Assembly: GCA_023391695.1 (NCBI GenBank) | Contig: JAEWAK010000037.1 | Coordinates: 248,001 to 312,000 of the forward strand | DNA length: 64,000 bases | Reading direction: 5' to 3' | Source of the DNA: Bacillota bacterium | GTDB taxonomy: Bacteria > Bacillota > Clostridia > Lachnospirales > Lachnospiraceae | Part shown: one piece after another, positions 44,335-52,842 of the stretch | Position numbering within the stretch: the stretch's first letter is position 1 | Layout of the letters: every line of letters starts with the position of its first letter | Made by a program: the position numbers and the translations under genes | The notes under the pieces: generated by a model | Databases searched by the model: none | The model's input: only the letters and a program-made list of their open reading frames with translations | What the model was told of the DNA's origin: nothing

Positions 44335-45642
44335 GTGTATATACATATCGTTCAGCCGTCAGATAATATTGATTCAATCGCTATAAATTATGGGGTAACC
44401 GTCACCAGCCTGATTCAGAATAATGGTCTTATCAATCCCTATGACCTGGTTCCCGGACAAACAATCGTGGTCCTGTATCCGGAACAGGTCCATACGGTTG
44501 CGGAGGGAGATAGCCTGGCCGGAATTGCAGACGCCTACGGTGTATCACTGATGCAACTGCTCCGGAACAACTCCTATCTCTCAGACCGGGAATATTTATC
44601 CCCGGGAGAGACAATCGTAATCAGCTACCAGACCGGCAGGCAGATTACTACAAACGGTATTGCCTATCCGTATATCAGCCGTGACGCTCTAAGAAAGACC
44701 TTGCCCTATCTGACTTATCTGTCCATTTATAATTACAGGGTTACCGGACAGGGCGAAATAGCCAGTTATTATGACGATTCGGAAGTAATTCAGATGGCAA
44801 AGGAATACGGAACCGTCCCACTTATGCTGGTAACAACCCTGACAACACAGGGCGAACCTAACCCTGAAATTGCATATGATATACTGACAACCGAAGAGTA
44901 CCAGAATACGTTTATTGAGGATATGCTTGATATTATCAGGGCAAAGGGCTTTTATGGTATCAATATATTTTATTACTCTATGGATGCTGCGAATAAAGAA
45001 ATATATGAGAATTTTTCCTTAAAGGTTTCGGAAAGGCTAATCAGTGAAGGGTATTTATTCTTTATGACCATAAACCCTAATATTTACGGCAATGTAGACA
45101 GCAGGATCATTGGGGCAGTCGACTATTCAACCATCAGTAAGAATGTAAATAATATAGCATTTCTCCACTTAATATGGGGCACTAATTACGGTCCTCCTGC
45201 TCCGGTTATTTCCATCAATAATGTAAGACAGTTCTTAAATTATACCGTTCCTGGCGTAACACCAGGCCTGATTGACCTGGGGATACCTATCATTGGATAT
45301 GATTGGGAGCTTCCTTTTATTGCCGGTATCTCGGAAGCCAATTCCCTTACTTTAAATGCTGCCCTGATCCTGGCCGATGATTACACTGCCGAGATACAAT
45401 TTGATGAGAATTCCCAGACTCCCTTTTTTACCTATGTCCGGTACATTAATGATTTCCCGGTGCAGCATATAGTAAGGTTTATAGATGCCAGAACCATAAA
45501 CTCCCTGGTTAGTTTAATACCGGAATATGGGCTTAACGGTGTGGGTATCTGGAATATCATGATTTTTAATGAACAACTGTGGGCGGTTATTATTTCCCAA
45601 TATGAAATTATAAAAGTGATTACTGATAGTTTATCAGGATAA
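44335..45642 (+). CDS. LysM-GH18-like protein (SleL/YaaH type) lacking catalytic residues
   Basis: A 435-aa protein: two LysM repeats (1-48 and 52-98), then a GH18-like barrel (about 105-430). SleL-type spore cortex glucosaminidases carry a DGVNIDFEY motif at strand 4. Here it reads YGINIFYYS, so both catalytic acids (Asp, Glu) are replaced (F212, Y214). It is likely a binding or structural spore protein and not a hydrolase. No signal peptide is present, as usual for mother-cell coat proteins. Start is GTG after TAGGAG. Confidence 0.85.
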   Translation: MYIHIVQPSDNIDSIAINYGVTVTSLIQNNGLINPYDLVPGQTIVVLYPEQVHTVAEGDSLAGIADAYGVSLMQLLRNNSYLSDREYLSPGETIVISYQTGRQITTNGIAYPYISRDALRKTLPYLTYLSIYNYRVTGQGEIASYYDDSEVIQMAKEYGTVPLMLVTTLTTQGEPNPEIAYDILTTEEYQNTFIEDMLDIIRAKGFYGINIFYYSMDAANKEIYENFSLKVSERLISEGYLFFMTINPNIYGNVDSRIIGAVDYSTISKNVNNIAFLHLIWGTNYGPPAPVISINNVRQFLNYTVPGVTPGLIDLGIPIIGYDWELPFIAGISEANSLTLNAALILADDYTAEIQFDENSQTPFFTYVRYINDFPVQHIVRFIDARTINSLVSLIPEYGLNGVGIWNIMIFNEQLWAVIISQYEIIKVITDSLSG

Positions 45643-45668
45643 CTTTATCAGGTTATTTTATCATAAGA

Positions 45669-45767
45669 AAGAGTCCGGACTGGCAAACTCTCACGCTTGG
45701 CGCAGCCAGCAAAATCGTCATGTTTCTCTGCGCACCAGTGTGACTCCGGCCGGGCTTTTTAATTTTT
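45669..45767 (+). terminator. Terminator after the LysM protein gene
   Basis: AAGAGTCCGG pairs (with G-U pairs) with CCGGGCTTTT, enclosing a further imperfect stem, and runs into TTTTTAATTTTTATTTT. Confidence 0.65.
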
Positions 45768-45782
45768 ATTTTCCTATAAAAG

Positions 45783-45832
45783 AAAAAATAAGCGCAATCA
45801 CTATCTGGCCTTCCGATTGGTGACTGCACTTA
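45783..45832 (-). terminator. Terminator downstream of dut
   Basis: AAGTGCAGTCAC/GTGATTGCGCTT stem followed by ATTTTTTC on the minus strand, about 110 nt after dut. Confidence 0.75.
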
Positions 45833-45939
45833 TGTATCTATAATTTCCTGTACAGCATATAGAAATTAAAGATTAAAACCCTTTTTCTCTTTGGCACTTT
45901 GCGGTAAATGTACAAGAAATGCAAAATAACAGGGAATTA

Positions 45940-46452
45940 TTATTTTGAAGTACTGCCGAACCCGCCGTTTCTCGTTTCTTCCACTTCATCGTCTACAGTT
46001 ATACCGTACTCCACAAAGATTCCCTGCATGAAGCCGGTACCGGCCTGGATTTCGACGGTTTTGCCTTCCTTTGTGTCATTGGTAATCTTGGCAAAAATAT
46101 GGCCTTCATTGTCGGAATAAAAATAATCACTGTCAATTATTCCAACTGTATTATTCATCTGAAGGCGGTATTTAAACCCAAGACCGCTTCTCGGATAACA
46201 CTTTAACACCCATCCGTCTACCATTTCCGCCCGGATTCCCGTAGGGATTTTAATTGTCCCGCCCGGAGCCAGGGAAATGGCCAGAGGGGTGTAGAAATCA
46301 TAACCTGCTGAACCTGTGGTAGCACGTTTTGGCAGTTTTATCCCGTCATAGATTTCTTTTATGGTTTTCTCCTCCGAACCTGGGAAAGTATCAGCCCAGC
46401 CTTTTAAAAATTCCTCAAAACTTACTTTATGAAATTTTGCTATACGTTTCAT
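45940..46452 (-). CDS. dut: dUTP diphosphatase
   Basis: A 170-aa trimeric-type dUTPase. Motif 1 is ATTGSAGYDFYTP, motif 2 PRSGLGFKY, motif 3 NNTVGIIDSDYF and the C-terminal motif 5 RNGGFGSTSK. An extra ~35-residue N-terminal piece (MKRIAKFHKVSFEEFLKGW) precedes motif 1; this clostridial form is longer than the usual 145 aa. The RBS is AGGTG. The leader contains small GC stems. Confidence 0.94.
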   Translation of the reverse strand: MKRIAKFHKVSFEEFLKGWADTFPGSEEKTIKEIYDGIKLPKRATTGSAGYDFYTPLAISLAPGGTIKIPTGIRAEMVDGWVLKCYPRSGLGFKYRLQMNNTVGIIDSDYFYSDNEGHIFAKITNDTKEGKTVEIQAGTGFMQGIFVEYGITVDDEVEETRNGGFGSTSK

Positions 46453-46561
46453 GTTTTCACCTATTTAAGGGGCTGCGGCTCTCAGTGAATTTATCATTTT
46501 GCAGCAGTCCCCCGCCACTGCATAAAAATGTCAGACAGATTTACCGTGGCATTCCTTTCTC

Positions 46562-46844
46562 TCATTGTATTTCACACCGTTTACAGTTGTATGCTAAAGC
46601 CTTCAAATGTAAAAATACCGCTGCCGGCTTTAATAAACCCTGTTTTTTAATTAACTCAAATCCGGCTTGTACTTTCCGGACGAAATCCGGTTTAAGATTA
46701 AAATCATTATGGGCAGGTAATATTTTTCTTACATTCTCCAGGTTACTTATTTTATCAACAGATTGCTTAAATTGCAAGGGGGCGGTATTCGCTGATGGCA
46801 TAAGTAGCCTCATCTATTTTTTCTGCGGTAAACCAATCGCCCAT
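46562..46844 (-). pseudogene. Metallo-beta-lactamase-fold hydrolase gene with internal deletion
   Basis: From 46844 (good RBS, AAGGGGGAG) the sequence reads MGDWFTAEKIDEATYAISEY, the usual start of a small MBL-fold hydrolase, then runs to a stop after about 27 codons. From the same place another frame reads PLQFKQSVDKISNLENVRKILPAHND..., the C-terminal end of such a protein. The middle, with the metal-binding HxHxDH motif, is missing (about 170 codons), and the join shifts the frame. Confidence 0.8.
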
Positions 46845-46856
46845 TTCGGCTCCCCC

Positions 46857-47738
46857 TTATTTCATCATATTTAATAATTCCCTTGCGGCAGTGGAGACGG
46901 GGTTTTTATCACTGGTAATAACGCAAAAATTCCTTGCGGGGATCTGCTTTCTAAACTTAAGTTCAAATAATTCCCCGGAAGCCATGAATTTCTCCGCGAA
47001 TTCCTGTACCACGGAACCAATACCTAAATTCCTTAAGGTAAACTGCACGATCATGTCGCTGGTAGCCAGCTCAAATTCCGGTTTTAGCACAACCCCGTTA
47101 TTTTTTAATACTTCATCCACATACATTCTGGTACTGGTATTGTGCTCCAGGCAGATAATCGGAAGCTTTTCCAAATCCGAATATTCTAACGTCTTATCTT
47201 TTAAGGACAGGAACCGGCTTCCGGCAACAAATACATCCCTTATCTCTTTCACTTCCCTCGATATAATTTCCGATTTGGCAAAAAAAGGGGCACTTACGAC
47301 CCCAAAATCTATTTTGCTTTCATAAAGATATTCCAGAGTTTCCGGTGTCGGTGCATTGGTTACCGTGACTTTAATTCCGGGATATTTCATATGGAAAGCT
47401 TCCAGATAGGAAAGCAGGTAAAACTGCAGTGTCATGTCACTGGCACCAATGCGGATTTCACCATTTTCCAGGTCGATCATTTTTTTAAATTTGGATTCTC
47501 CCAAAAGGATGGTTTCATAGCCCCGTTCTATGTAGGAGTATAAAACCTCGCCCTCCGGCGTAAGTTTAACTCCTTTCTGGGTACGTATAAACAGATCACT
47601 GCCCAGATTCGTTTCCAATAATTTAATTCCCTGGCTGACCGCCGGCTGTGATATACATAATTCTTCCGCCGCTCCCGTAAAACTTCCGGATCTGGCGACA
47701 TAATAGAATATTTTATAATATTCAAGATTCACATTCAT
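46857..47738 (-). CDS. LysR-family transcriptional regulator
   Basis: A 293-aa LysR regulator: winged HTH (MNVNLEYYKIFYYVARSGSF, then EELCISQPAVSQGIKLLE) and a periplasmic-binding-like effector domain (EIRIGASDMTLQFYLLSYLE, PIICLEHNTSTRMYVDE). It starts 3 nt after the stop of the ArsC-like gene, so the two are co-transcribed. The target is unknown. Confidence 0.93.
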   Translation of the reverse strand: MNVNLEYYKIFYYVARSGSFTGAAEELCISQPAVSQGIKLLETNLGSDLFIRTQKGVKLTPEGEVLYSYIERGYETILLGESKFKKMIDLENGEIRIGASDMTLQFYLLSYLEAFHMKYPGIKVTVTNAPTPETLEYLYESKIDFGVVSAPFFAKSEIISREVKEIRDVFVAGSRFLSLKDKTLEYSDLEKLPIICLEHNTSTRMYVDEVLKNNGVVLKPEFELATSDMIVQFTLRNLGIGSVVQEFAEKFMASGELFELKFRKQIPARNFCVITSDKNPVSTAARELLNMMK

Positions 47739-47741
47739 GTA

Positions 47742-48083
47742 TTAAACCCAGCCCTTCCAGATATCCGGCTGATATCCCACCGTAGCCTGTTTCCCGTTTC
47801 TGACGATGGGCGTCTGAAACATTCCCGGATGTTCTAAGAGTTTTTCTTCCTTATCCGCATCCTCGGACAGGTACTTTATAAAATTTTCTTCATATTCCCT
47901 GGATTTTTCGTTCATCAGCTTTTTCATGCCGCCCACGGCAGCTTTCACGCTCTTATATTCCCCCAGACTCATTCCGTATTTCGCCAGATCAATAAGCTGA
48001 TATTTAATTCTTCTTTCTTTAAAATAACGTTCTGCTTTTTTTGTGTCAAAGCATTTCGACTTTCCAAATATTTGTATATTCAT
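47742..48083 (-). CDS. ArsC/Spx-family thioredoxin-fold protein
   Basis: A 113-aa protein starting MNIQIFGKSKCFDTKKAERY, with the redox Cys11 and a C-terminal FQTPIVRNGKQATVGYQPDIW that matches ArsC-like (YffB type) proteins. The Arg needed for arsenate reduction is not clearly placed. The start at 48083 follows CAGGAG. A longer frame from 48182 has no RBS. It lies between a GNAT gene and LysR. Confidence 0.85.
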   Translation of the reverse strand: MNIQIFGKSKCFDTKKAERYFKERRIKYQLIDLAKYGMSLGEYKSVKAAVGGMKKLMNEKSREYEENFIKYLSEDADKEEKLLEHPGMFQTPIVRNGKQATVGYQPDIWKGWV

Positions 48084-48123
48084 AACTGCTCCTGTTTCAT
48101 GAGTTGCCACAGTATCCCCAGCA

Positions 48124-48402
48124 TTACCTGTCCAATATAAGATCCCTGTATTGTTTATTTTTCTCAAACCACAAAATTGCATAAGAACAGGTTAAACGCG
48201 CTTTCTTATTCTCCGCTTTCAGACGTTTTACAACCTCTTCCATAAGCTTGCCTGCAATTCCCTGTCCCCTTAAGGAATTATCCACAAAGGTATGGTTAAT
48301 ATTCACAACATTCTCTGCGACATCCGGAAAGGTTACCTCTGCAATCATTTTGCCCTCCTCATTCTCCAGATAGATCCGGTTACCGTCATGTTTAAATTCC
48401 AT
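48124..48402 (-). CDS. Small GNAT-fold N-acetyltransferase (YjdJ type)
   Basis: A 92-aa protein with the compact GNAT form: VVNINHTFVDNSLRGQGIAG (acetyl-CoA loop RGQGIAG) and a C-terminal ARLTCSYAILWFEKNKQYRD, as in YjdJ/GtnT-type proteins (Pfam Acetyltransf_CG). The start at 48402 follows AAAGGAG. Substrate unknown. It is first of a GNAT-ArsC-LysR unit. Confidence 0.85.
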   Translation of the reverse strand: MEFKHDGNRIYLENEEGKMIAEVTFPDVAENVVNINHTFVDNSLRGQGIAGKLMEEVVKRLKAENKKARLTCSYAILWFEKNKQYRDLILDR

Positions 48403-48556
48403 AAATCTCCTTTCTGCAAAAACCTCCACACCGGGCTTTTGACTTACCTTTTTTCGTTCATCTGAATTAATAATTTCCTTCTATATATTCTTTAAAATCC
48501 TTATCTGATATATCTATCTTATTAACCGCATGAGTCCAAATATACATCCCAGACTT

Positions 48557-49969
48557 TTATTTTAAGAAAAAGCGGATCAGTTTTTCTTTCTCCTTGTTAT
48601 ATGGATGATACCGCATAGGCAGATCGATCCAATTTGCTTTCTTTATGATGCTTTTCTTATGGCTGAAGGTATCAAAGCTGAATTTGCCATGATAACCTCC
48701 CATACCGCTCTCTCCCACTCCCCCAAACCCCATATAGGGAGTGGCCAGGTGGATAATAGTATCATTAATGCACCCGCCGCCGAAAGACAGGTTCTTCAGG
48801 ATATAGTTTTCCATCTTTTTATCCGTCGTAAACAGGTATAAAGCCAAAGGCTTCGGCCTGCCGCTTACATACCCTGTAACTTCCGATATATGTTTAAAGG
48901 TCATAAGCGGAAGGACCGGTCCGAATATCTCCTCCTGCATGATCCTGGAAGACGGCGTAACCCCGTCGATTATGGTAGGGGCAATCCGGTAATTAACCCT
49001 ACTGCCATTCCCGGCACTGCTATTGGTGTCATCGCTGCTATCCCGTCCATAACCGCCTGCCAGTATTGTTTCCCCTTCTATAAGTCCCATAATTCGGATA
49101 TAATGTTTTTCATTTATGATTTTTGGATAATCCGGATTCTCCAAGGGATCCTCTCCAAAGAATTCTTTTATATATTTCTTTAGATACTCTACCAGTTCTT
49201 CTTTTACCTCTTCCTGTACATACAAATAATCCGGTGCCACACAGGTCTGTCCGGAATTTAAAAACTTGCCGAAAGCAATTCTTTTGGCAGCCAGTAAAAG
49301 ATCCGCGGTTTTATCAACAATACAGGGACTTTTCCCGCCAAGTTCCAGGCTGACCGGAGTTAAATATTTTGCCGCTTTCTCCATAACCAGTTTTCCCACT
49401 TCCACACCGCCGGTAAAGAAAATATAATCGAATTTCTGTTCCAGCAATTCCTGGTTTTCCTGCCTGCCGCCCTGTACTGCCGCTATATACTTTGCCGGAA
49501 AACACGCTGTAAGGATCTCTTCCATTACCTGTGAGACATTTGGCGCATAAGCGGAAGGTTTTAGGATAACACAGTTTCCCGCCGCCATGGCTCCGACCAG
49601 GGGTGCCATGCTTAACTGAAAAGGATAATTCCAGGGTGACATGACTAACACCACGCCGTAAGGCTCCGGAAGGATAAAACTCCGGCTGTGAAATTGGGCA
49701 ATCGGAGTCCTGACATACTTAGCCGCCGCCCATTTTGGCGTATGTTTGATCAATGTCTTAATTTCCTCTAATACCATGCCGATTTCTGTCATGTAACTTT
49801 CGAATTCCGACTTGTTTAAATCATTCTTAAGAGCCGCCGCAATTCTGGTTTCATTGGTAATAATCTCTTTTCTTAATTTCTTTAGTGCGTTTAAACGAAA
49901 AGTAACGGACCTGGTTGCTCCGGTATTAAAATATTCCCTTTGTTTATTAATAATTTCTTGAACCTTCAT
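48557..49969 (-). CDS. Aldehyde dehydrogenase (class 3-like, 470 aa)
   Basis: An NAD(P)-dependent aldehyde dehydrogenase. MSPWNYPFQLSMAPLVGAMA (cofactor loop), FFTGGVEVGKLVMEKAA, LELGGKSPCIVDK (catalytic Glu) and SGQTCVAPDYL (catalytic Cys) are present. The length and the C-terminal SFGGGCINDTIIHLATPYMG match the long-chain/class 3 type. It is usually a detoxifying or fatty-aldehyde enzyme. The RBS AAGGAGG precedes the ATG. It stands alone. Confidence 0.94.
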   Translation of the reverse strand: MKVQEIINKQREYFNTGATRSVTFRLNALKKLRKEIITNETRIAAALKNDLNKSEFESYMTEIGMVLEEIKTLIKHTPKWAAAKYVRTPIAQFHSRSFILPEPYGVVLVMSPWNYPFQLSMAPLVGAMAAGNCVILKPSAYAPNVSQVMEEILTACFPAKYIAAVQGGRQENQELLEQKFDYIFFTGGVEVGKLVMEKAAKYLTPVSLELGGKSPCIVDKTADLLLAAKRIAFGKFLNSGQTCVAPDYLYVQEEVKEELVEYLKKYIKEFFGEDPLENPDYPKIINEKHYIRIMGLIEGETILAGGYGRDSSDDTNSSAGNGSRVNYRIAPTIIDGVTPSSRIMQEEIFGPVLPLMTFKHISEVTGYVSGRPKPLALYLFTTDKKMENYILKNLSFGGGCINDTIIHLATPYMGFGGVGESGMGGYHGKFSFDTFSHKKSIIKKANWIDLPMRYHPYNKEKEKLIRFFLK

Positions 49970-50157
49970 GGAATCAGCCTCCTTCCTATATTATTTTAAG
50001 ATGATAATTGCAGAAATGCAAGGCAATATTATAATAATCTCCAAAAAAATCCATAAGTTATACATCAGAATAAAAAACAGTGTTATGAATTACCAAACCT
50101 ACCTGAAAAAAGACATGTCTGCCTTTATGGCTTCCGACAATTCGAAATAAATAACAT

Positions 50158-50185
50158 ATAATATGACATCTTGTTGTCATATTAT
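50158..50185. repeat. 11-bp perfect inverted repeat
   Basis: ATAATATGACA and its complement around a 6-nt loop. It lies in the gap between the aldehyde dehydrogenase gene and a pseudogene; no strong U-run. The rest of 49970-50225 has nothing I can name. Confidence 0.45.
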
Positions 50186-50225
50186 TTCCTGTATACTTAT
50201 CACTATTACCAATTAGAGTAAGAAT

Positions 50226-50263
50226 AAAAAAAGAACCATAGAATTCATATCCAAATGGTTCTT
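50226..50263 (-). terminator. Intrinsic terminator
   Basis: Minus strand AAGAACCAT, 15-nt loop, ATGGTTCTT then seven Ts. It may serve the GH172 operon reading through the remnant at 50338-50578. Confidence 0.85.
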
Positions 50264-50337
50264 TCCAATTACTCCAATCCTCTTATTTTGTACCTTCCCG
50301 ATCCTGCCGAATCCCATACATGAAAAGTACGGATGAT

Positions 50338-50578
50338 TCAATTATCAGCCAGCCAGTCAATCAGGTTGAGCTGCCGAATACCGTCGTAATTTGCTCCCGC
50401 TCCGATTTCATCCAGAGTCAGGAGATATTTGGGATGATGATCAGAAATCCGCTGCAGCGGCTCCAGCTCACGCTTTAACGTATTTTCATCCAGCACAGAG
50501 GCGGATACCTGATAATAGGTGACTCCGTCCCCGTCCTTTTCTTTTACATTATTTATACGCTTTTTGGGCAAATCTATG
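50338..50578 (-). pseudogene. C-terminal remnant of a DUF4143/AAA ATPase, cut by a repeat element
   Basis: The frame reads YYQVSASVLDENTLKRELEP, LQRISDHHPKYLLTLDEI, ending IRQLNLIDWLADN, the end of AAA-family ATPases with a DUF4143 nuclease-like domain (normally about 400 residues). Everything upstream is missing. The break coincides with the inner end of a dispersed ~73-nt element (50579-50653), which supplies the apparent N-terminal codons of the open frame. Confidence 0.75.
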
Positions 50579-50653
50579 TTCCCAAAATCGCGACGCAGTA
50601 TACCACAAAGTGGAGCGTTCAGAACGGTGCAATGAATTTTCAGACACACCTTA
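50579..50653 (-). repeat. Dispersed ~73-nt structured element, copy b
   Basis: A close relative of 8222-8294. It begins 12 nt after the GH172 stop codon and ends exactly where the ATPase remnant begins. The hairpin CCAC-TTT-GTGG replaces CCGC-TTT-GCGG of copy a, a compensatory change. Confidence 0.7.
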
Positions 50654-50664
50654 GCCAATTATCT

Positions 50665-51771
50665 TTATCTAGGCCATCTATCCTCCTTACACATCAGTTC
50701 GGGGAACTTGCTGTGAGGTTCGGTCTGATACCAGTAGGCTACGGAAGCCACATCATCCTGGCGTTCGAAATTACCTTTATGGCAAGTCCCGATCTGCTGG
50801 ATGGTAACCTTTAAATCCTCCTCAAAAAGTATGGGGTCCATAATATGAAAACGGTAAAAACCTCTCTGGGCAGACGTATCGTCGTTGTGATAGGGATTAA
50901 ACACCTCCGTATCATGATGGGAATAATAGGGATATCCCATAAAAGGCGTGGAATAAGTTTTCTCAATCATCCTGCCCTGTGCATCAATTCCGCCGAAGCT
51001 CCAGGCACCGCCGAAGTAATCCTCCGTTCCGGTTCCGCAGATGGTGGGATAATCTTCATCCCCGTCCAGATAAAATTTAATTTCGCCTTCTCCCCACCAG
51101 TACCGTTCCAGGGCGGTAAGTGCCATATAGGTTCCTACATAATGTCCTTTTCCCTTAATGCCGTCTACGATTGTATAGTCTTCCTGCTTCTTTGTAAGCC
51201 GCTCCCTTCTCCACTGTGCGTGAAAATATGTGATATCCTCCGGCAATTCATCATATAAGCAATAATCCACCTGATAAAAAAAAGCCGGAACTTCTGCCTC
51301 ATGCTGATTTTCTACCGTGATTTTAGCCTTTTTCCGAAAGGGCATCTGAAAATAGGAATTCATGGCCCGTTTGGGATTTACCGCAATGGGTAACGAATTT
51401 ACCTCACATCCTCTTGCAAAACCGCAGCAGAAGAAATCCCCCAAAGGAACCTCCACGGACGGTTCCTTTTCGTCGTCCCAATACATGCGGAGCACCAGGT
51501 CCCGCAGTACATAATAATCTTTATCGGTCCTGTCCGTAACGGTTACCCAGATATGCTGTATTATGCCGGGACCTTCCATTTCAGCCAGGGTAGTTATACT
51601 CCCCGGTGCCAGCCCCCTGATGCAGGGGGAACCCTTTCTGGAAGGCCCCAGCTTACTTGGTGCCATTCCCCCCTTACCTTTCTCCCCATAGGGATTTTCC
51701 GCATTGATTGCCCTGCTTCTTCCGTGCTTTGCCAGGGGCAGTGAACCGAGACCTCCTAAAATATGCTGCAT
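50665..51771 (-). CDS. GH172 (DUF2961) glycoside hydrolase
   Basis: A 368-aa GH172 protein without signal peptide, so intracellular. GGLGSLPLAKHGRSRAI, GPGIIQHIWVTV, VPLGDFFCCGF, FYLDGDEDYPTICGTGTEDYFG (conserved acidic site) and GFYRFHIMDPILFEEDL follow the family pattern. Known members act on difructose dianhydrides or arabinofuranosides. It is last in an operon with a CUT1 transporter, which likely imports its oligosaccharide. The RBS AGGAG precedes the ATG. Confidence 0.92.
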   Translation of the reverse strand: MQHILGGLGSLPLAKHGRSRAINAENPYGEKGKGGMAPSKLGPSRKGSPCIRGLAPGSITTLAEMEGPGIIQHIWVTVTDRTDKDYYVLRDLVLRMYWDDEKEPSVEVPLGDFFCCGFARGCEVNSLPIAVNPKRAMNSYFQMPFRKKAKITVENQHEAEVPAFFYQVDYCLYDELPEDITYFHAQWRRERLTKKQEDYTIVDGIKGKGHYVGTYMALTALERYWWGEGEIKFYLDGDEDYPTICGTGTEDYFGGAWSFGGIDAQGRMIEKTYSTPFMGYPYYSHHDTEVFNPYHNDDTSAQRGFYRFHIMDPILFEEDLKVTIQQIGTCHKGNFERQDDVASVAYWYQTEPHSKFPELMCKEDRWPR

Positions 51772-51799
51772 AATAAATCTCCTTTCAATTTATTTTTTT

Positions 51800-51959
51800 A
51801 ATATTTTAGATGCTGCCCAAAAATGTGAATCCCATTTTCGTGCTATTAAAAGTTTGTTTTTACGCATACCGTCTGAGCGAAGTGAATGGAAGGCGAGTAA
51901 AGACATATATTTAATAGACAGAAAATATTCTCAGTTTCATTTCAGCCTCTAAAATATCT
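51800..51959. repeat. Dispersed ~150-nt nested-stem element, copy B
   Basis: Outer stem AATATTTTAGATGC (51800-51813) with GCCTCTAAAATAT (51945-51957), middle stem ATTTTC/GAAAAT (51834-51839 with 51921-51926) and a 21-nt inner stem (51843-51863 with 51897-51917; 19 of 21 positions pair). The inner stem differs strongly in sequence from copy A yet still pairs. Conserved loops: CCGTCTGAG and GACAGAAAATATTCTCA. It sits between the permease and GH172 genes. Confidence 0.75.
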
Positions 51960-51982
51960 CTGGAAATTCATATTGAATCGCC

Positions 51983-52831
51983 TTAAGCCTTAACCCCGCC
52001 GGCCATAATACCGTCCATAATCTGTTTTTCAAAGATTGCCACAAATACAATGATTGGAATAAGAATAACACATCCCATGGCACTGACCAGATCCCAGGGT
52101 ACGGAATACATGTTATCCCTTAAAGGCAGCTGTACGATTGCCACGGATAATACCTGAATCCCGTTGGAATAGAATAAGGGGGTAAAGAAATTATTTAAAC
52201 AGGATACAAAATTAATAATACATACGGTCGCCACTGCCGGTCTCATAAGGGGCAGGGTCACATAAAAGATTCTTTTTATAAAAGTCGCACCGTCAATGGC
52301 TGCTGCTTCTTCCAGGGAAATTGGTATCTCTGCCACAAAATTCTTTAAAATCAATACGGTAAAGGGAAGAATGGAACTTACATATAAAACGATCAATCCG
52401 GGATAGGTATCATACAGTTCTACCTTTTGCATAAATTCATAAAGAGGTCTGGCCGTAACGACTTCCGGTATTAACATGGTCGCAATAATAAAGGCAAAGG
52501 CAATGTTTATCCCCCTGGTATTGAATCTGGAAAACCCATAGGCCGCCATAACACTGAACAGGGTGCTGATTACCAGGGCGCTTCCCACAATAACAATGGT
52601 ATTGCCCACTTTACTTAAAAGCCCTACATTCCGTATCAGAAAACTGTAGCTTTCCAGGGTAGGATGATCCGGCAGGTAATCAATTGGGATATTAAATAAT
52701 TCTCCGGACGGCGTAATGGATGACATGAAAATCCAATACATCGGGAACAGAATCAGAAAGCTTACTGTAATGACGGACAGCCATTTTATAAGGGCTGCAA
52801 CGGTTTTTAATAATTTTTGTTTGGTATTCAT
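51983..52831 (-). CDS. CUT1 sugar ABC permease (MalG/AraQ type)
   Basis: A 282-aa inner membrane protein with six membrane segments, and the EAA loop EIPISLEEAAAIDGATFIKRIFYVTLPLMRPA contacting the ATPase. The partner ATPase is not encoded here; in Firmicutes a shared MsmX-type ATPase usually serves such systems. It starts 11 nt after the stop of the other permease gene. Confidence 0.94.
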   Translation of the reverse strand: MNTKQKLLKTVAALIKWLSVITVSFLILFPMYWIFMSSITPSGELFNIPIDYLPDHPTLESYSFLIRNVGLLSKVGNTIVIVGSALVISTLFSVMAAYGFSRFNTRGINIAFAFIIATMLIPEVVTARPLYEFMQKVELYDTYPGLIVLYVSSILPFTVLILKNFVAEIPISLEEAAAIDGATFIKRIFYVTLPLMRPAVATVCIINFVSCLNNFFTPLFYSNGIQVLSVAIVQLPLRDNMYSVPWDLVSAMGCVILIPIIVFVAIFEKQIMDGIMAGGVKA

Positions 52832-52842
52832 TGGCTCCCCTC

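Noticed and set aside
49968..50150. 60-codon open frame on the plus strand starting MESASFLYYFKM
   Set aside because: It begins on the complement of the aldehyde dehydrogenase start, has no RBS, low-complexity Lys/Ile content and no recognisable family. Probably chance.
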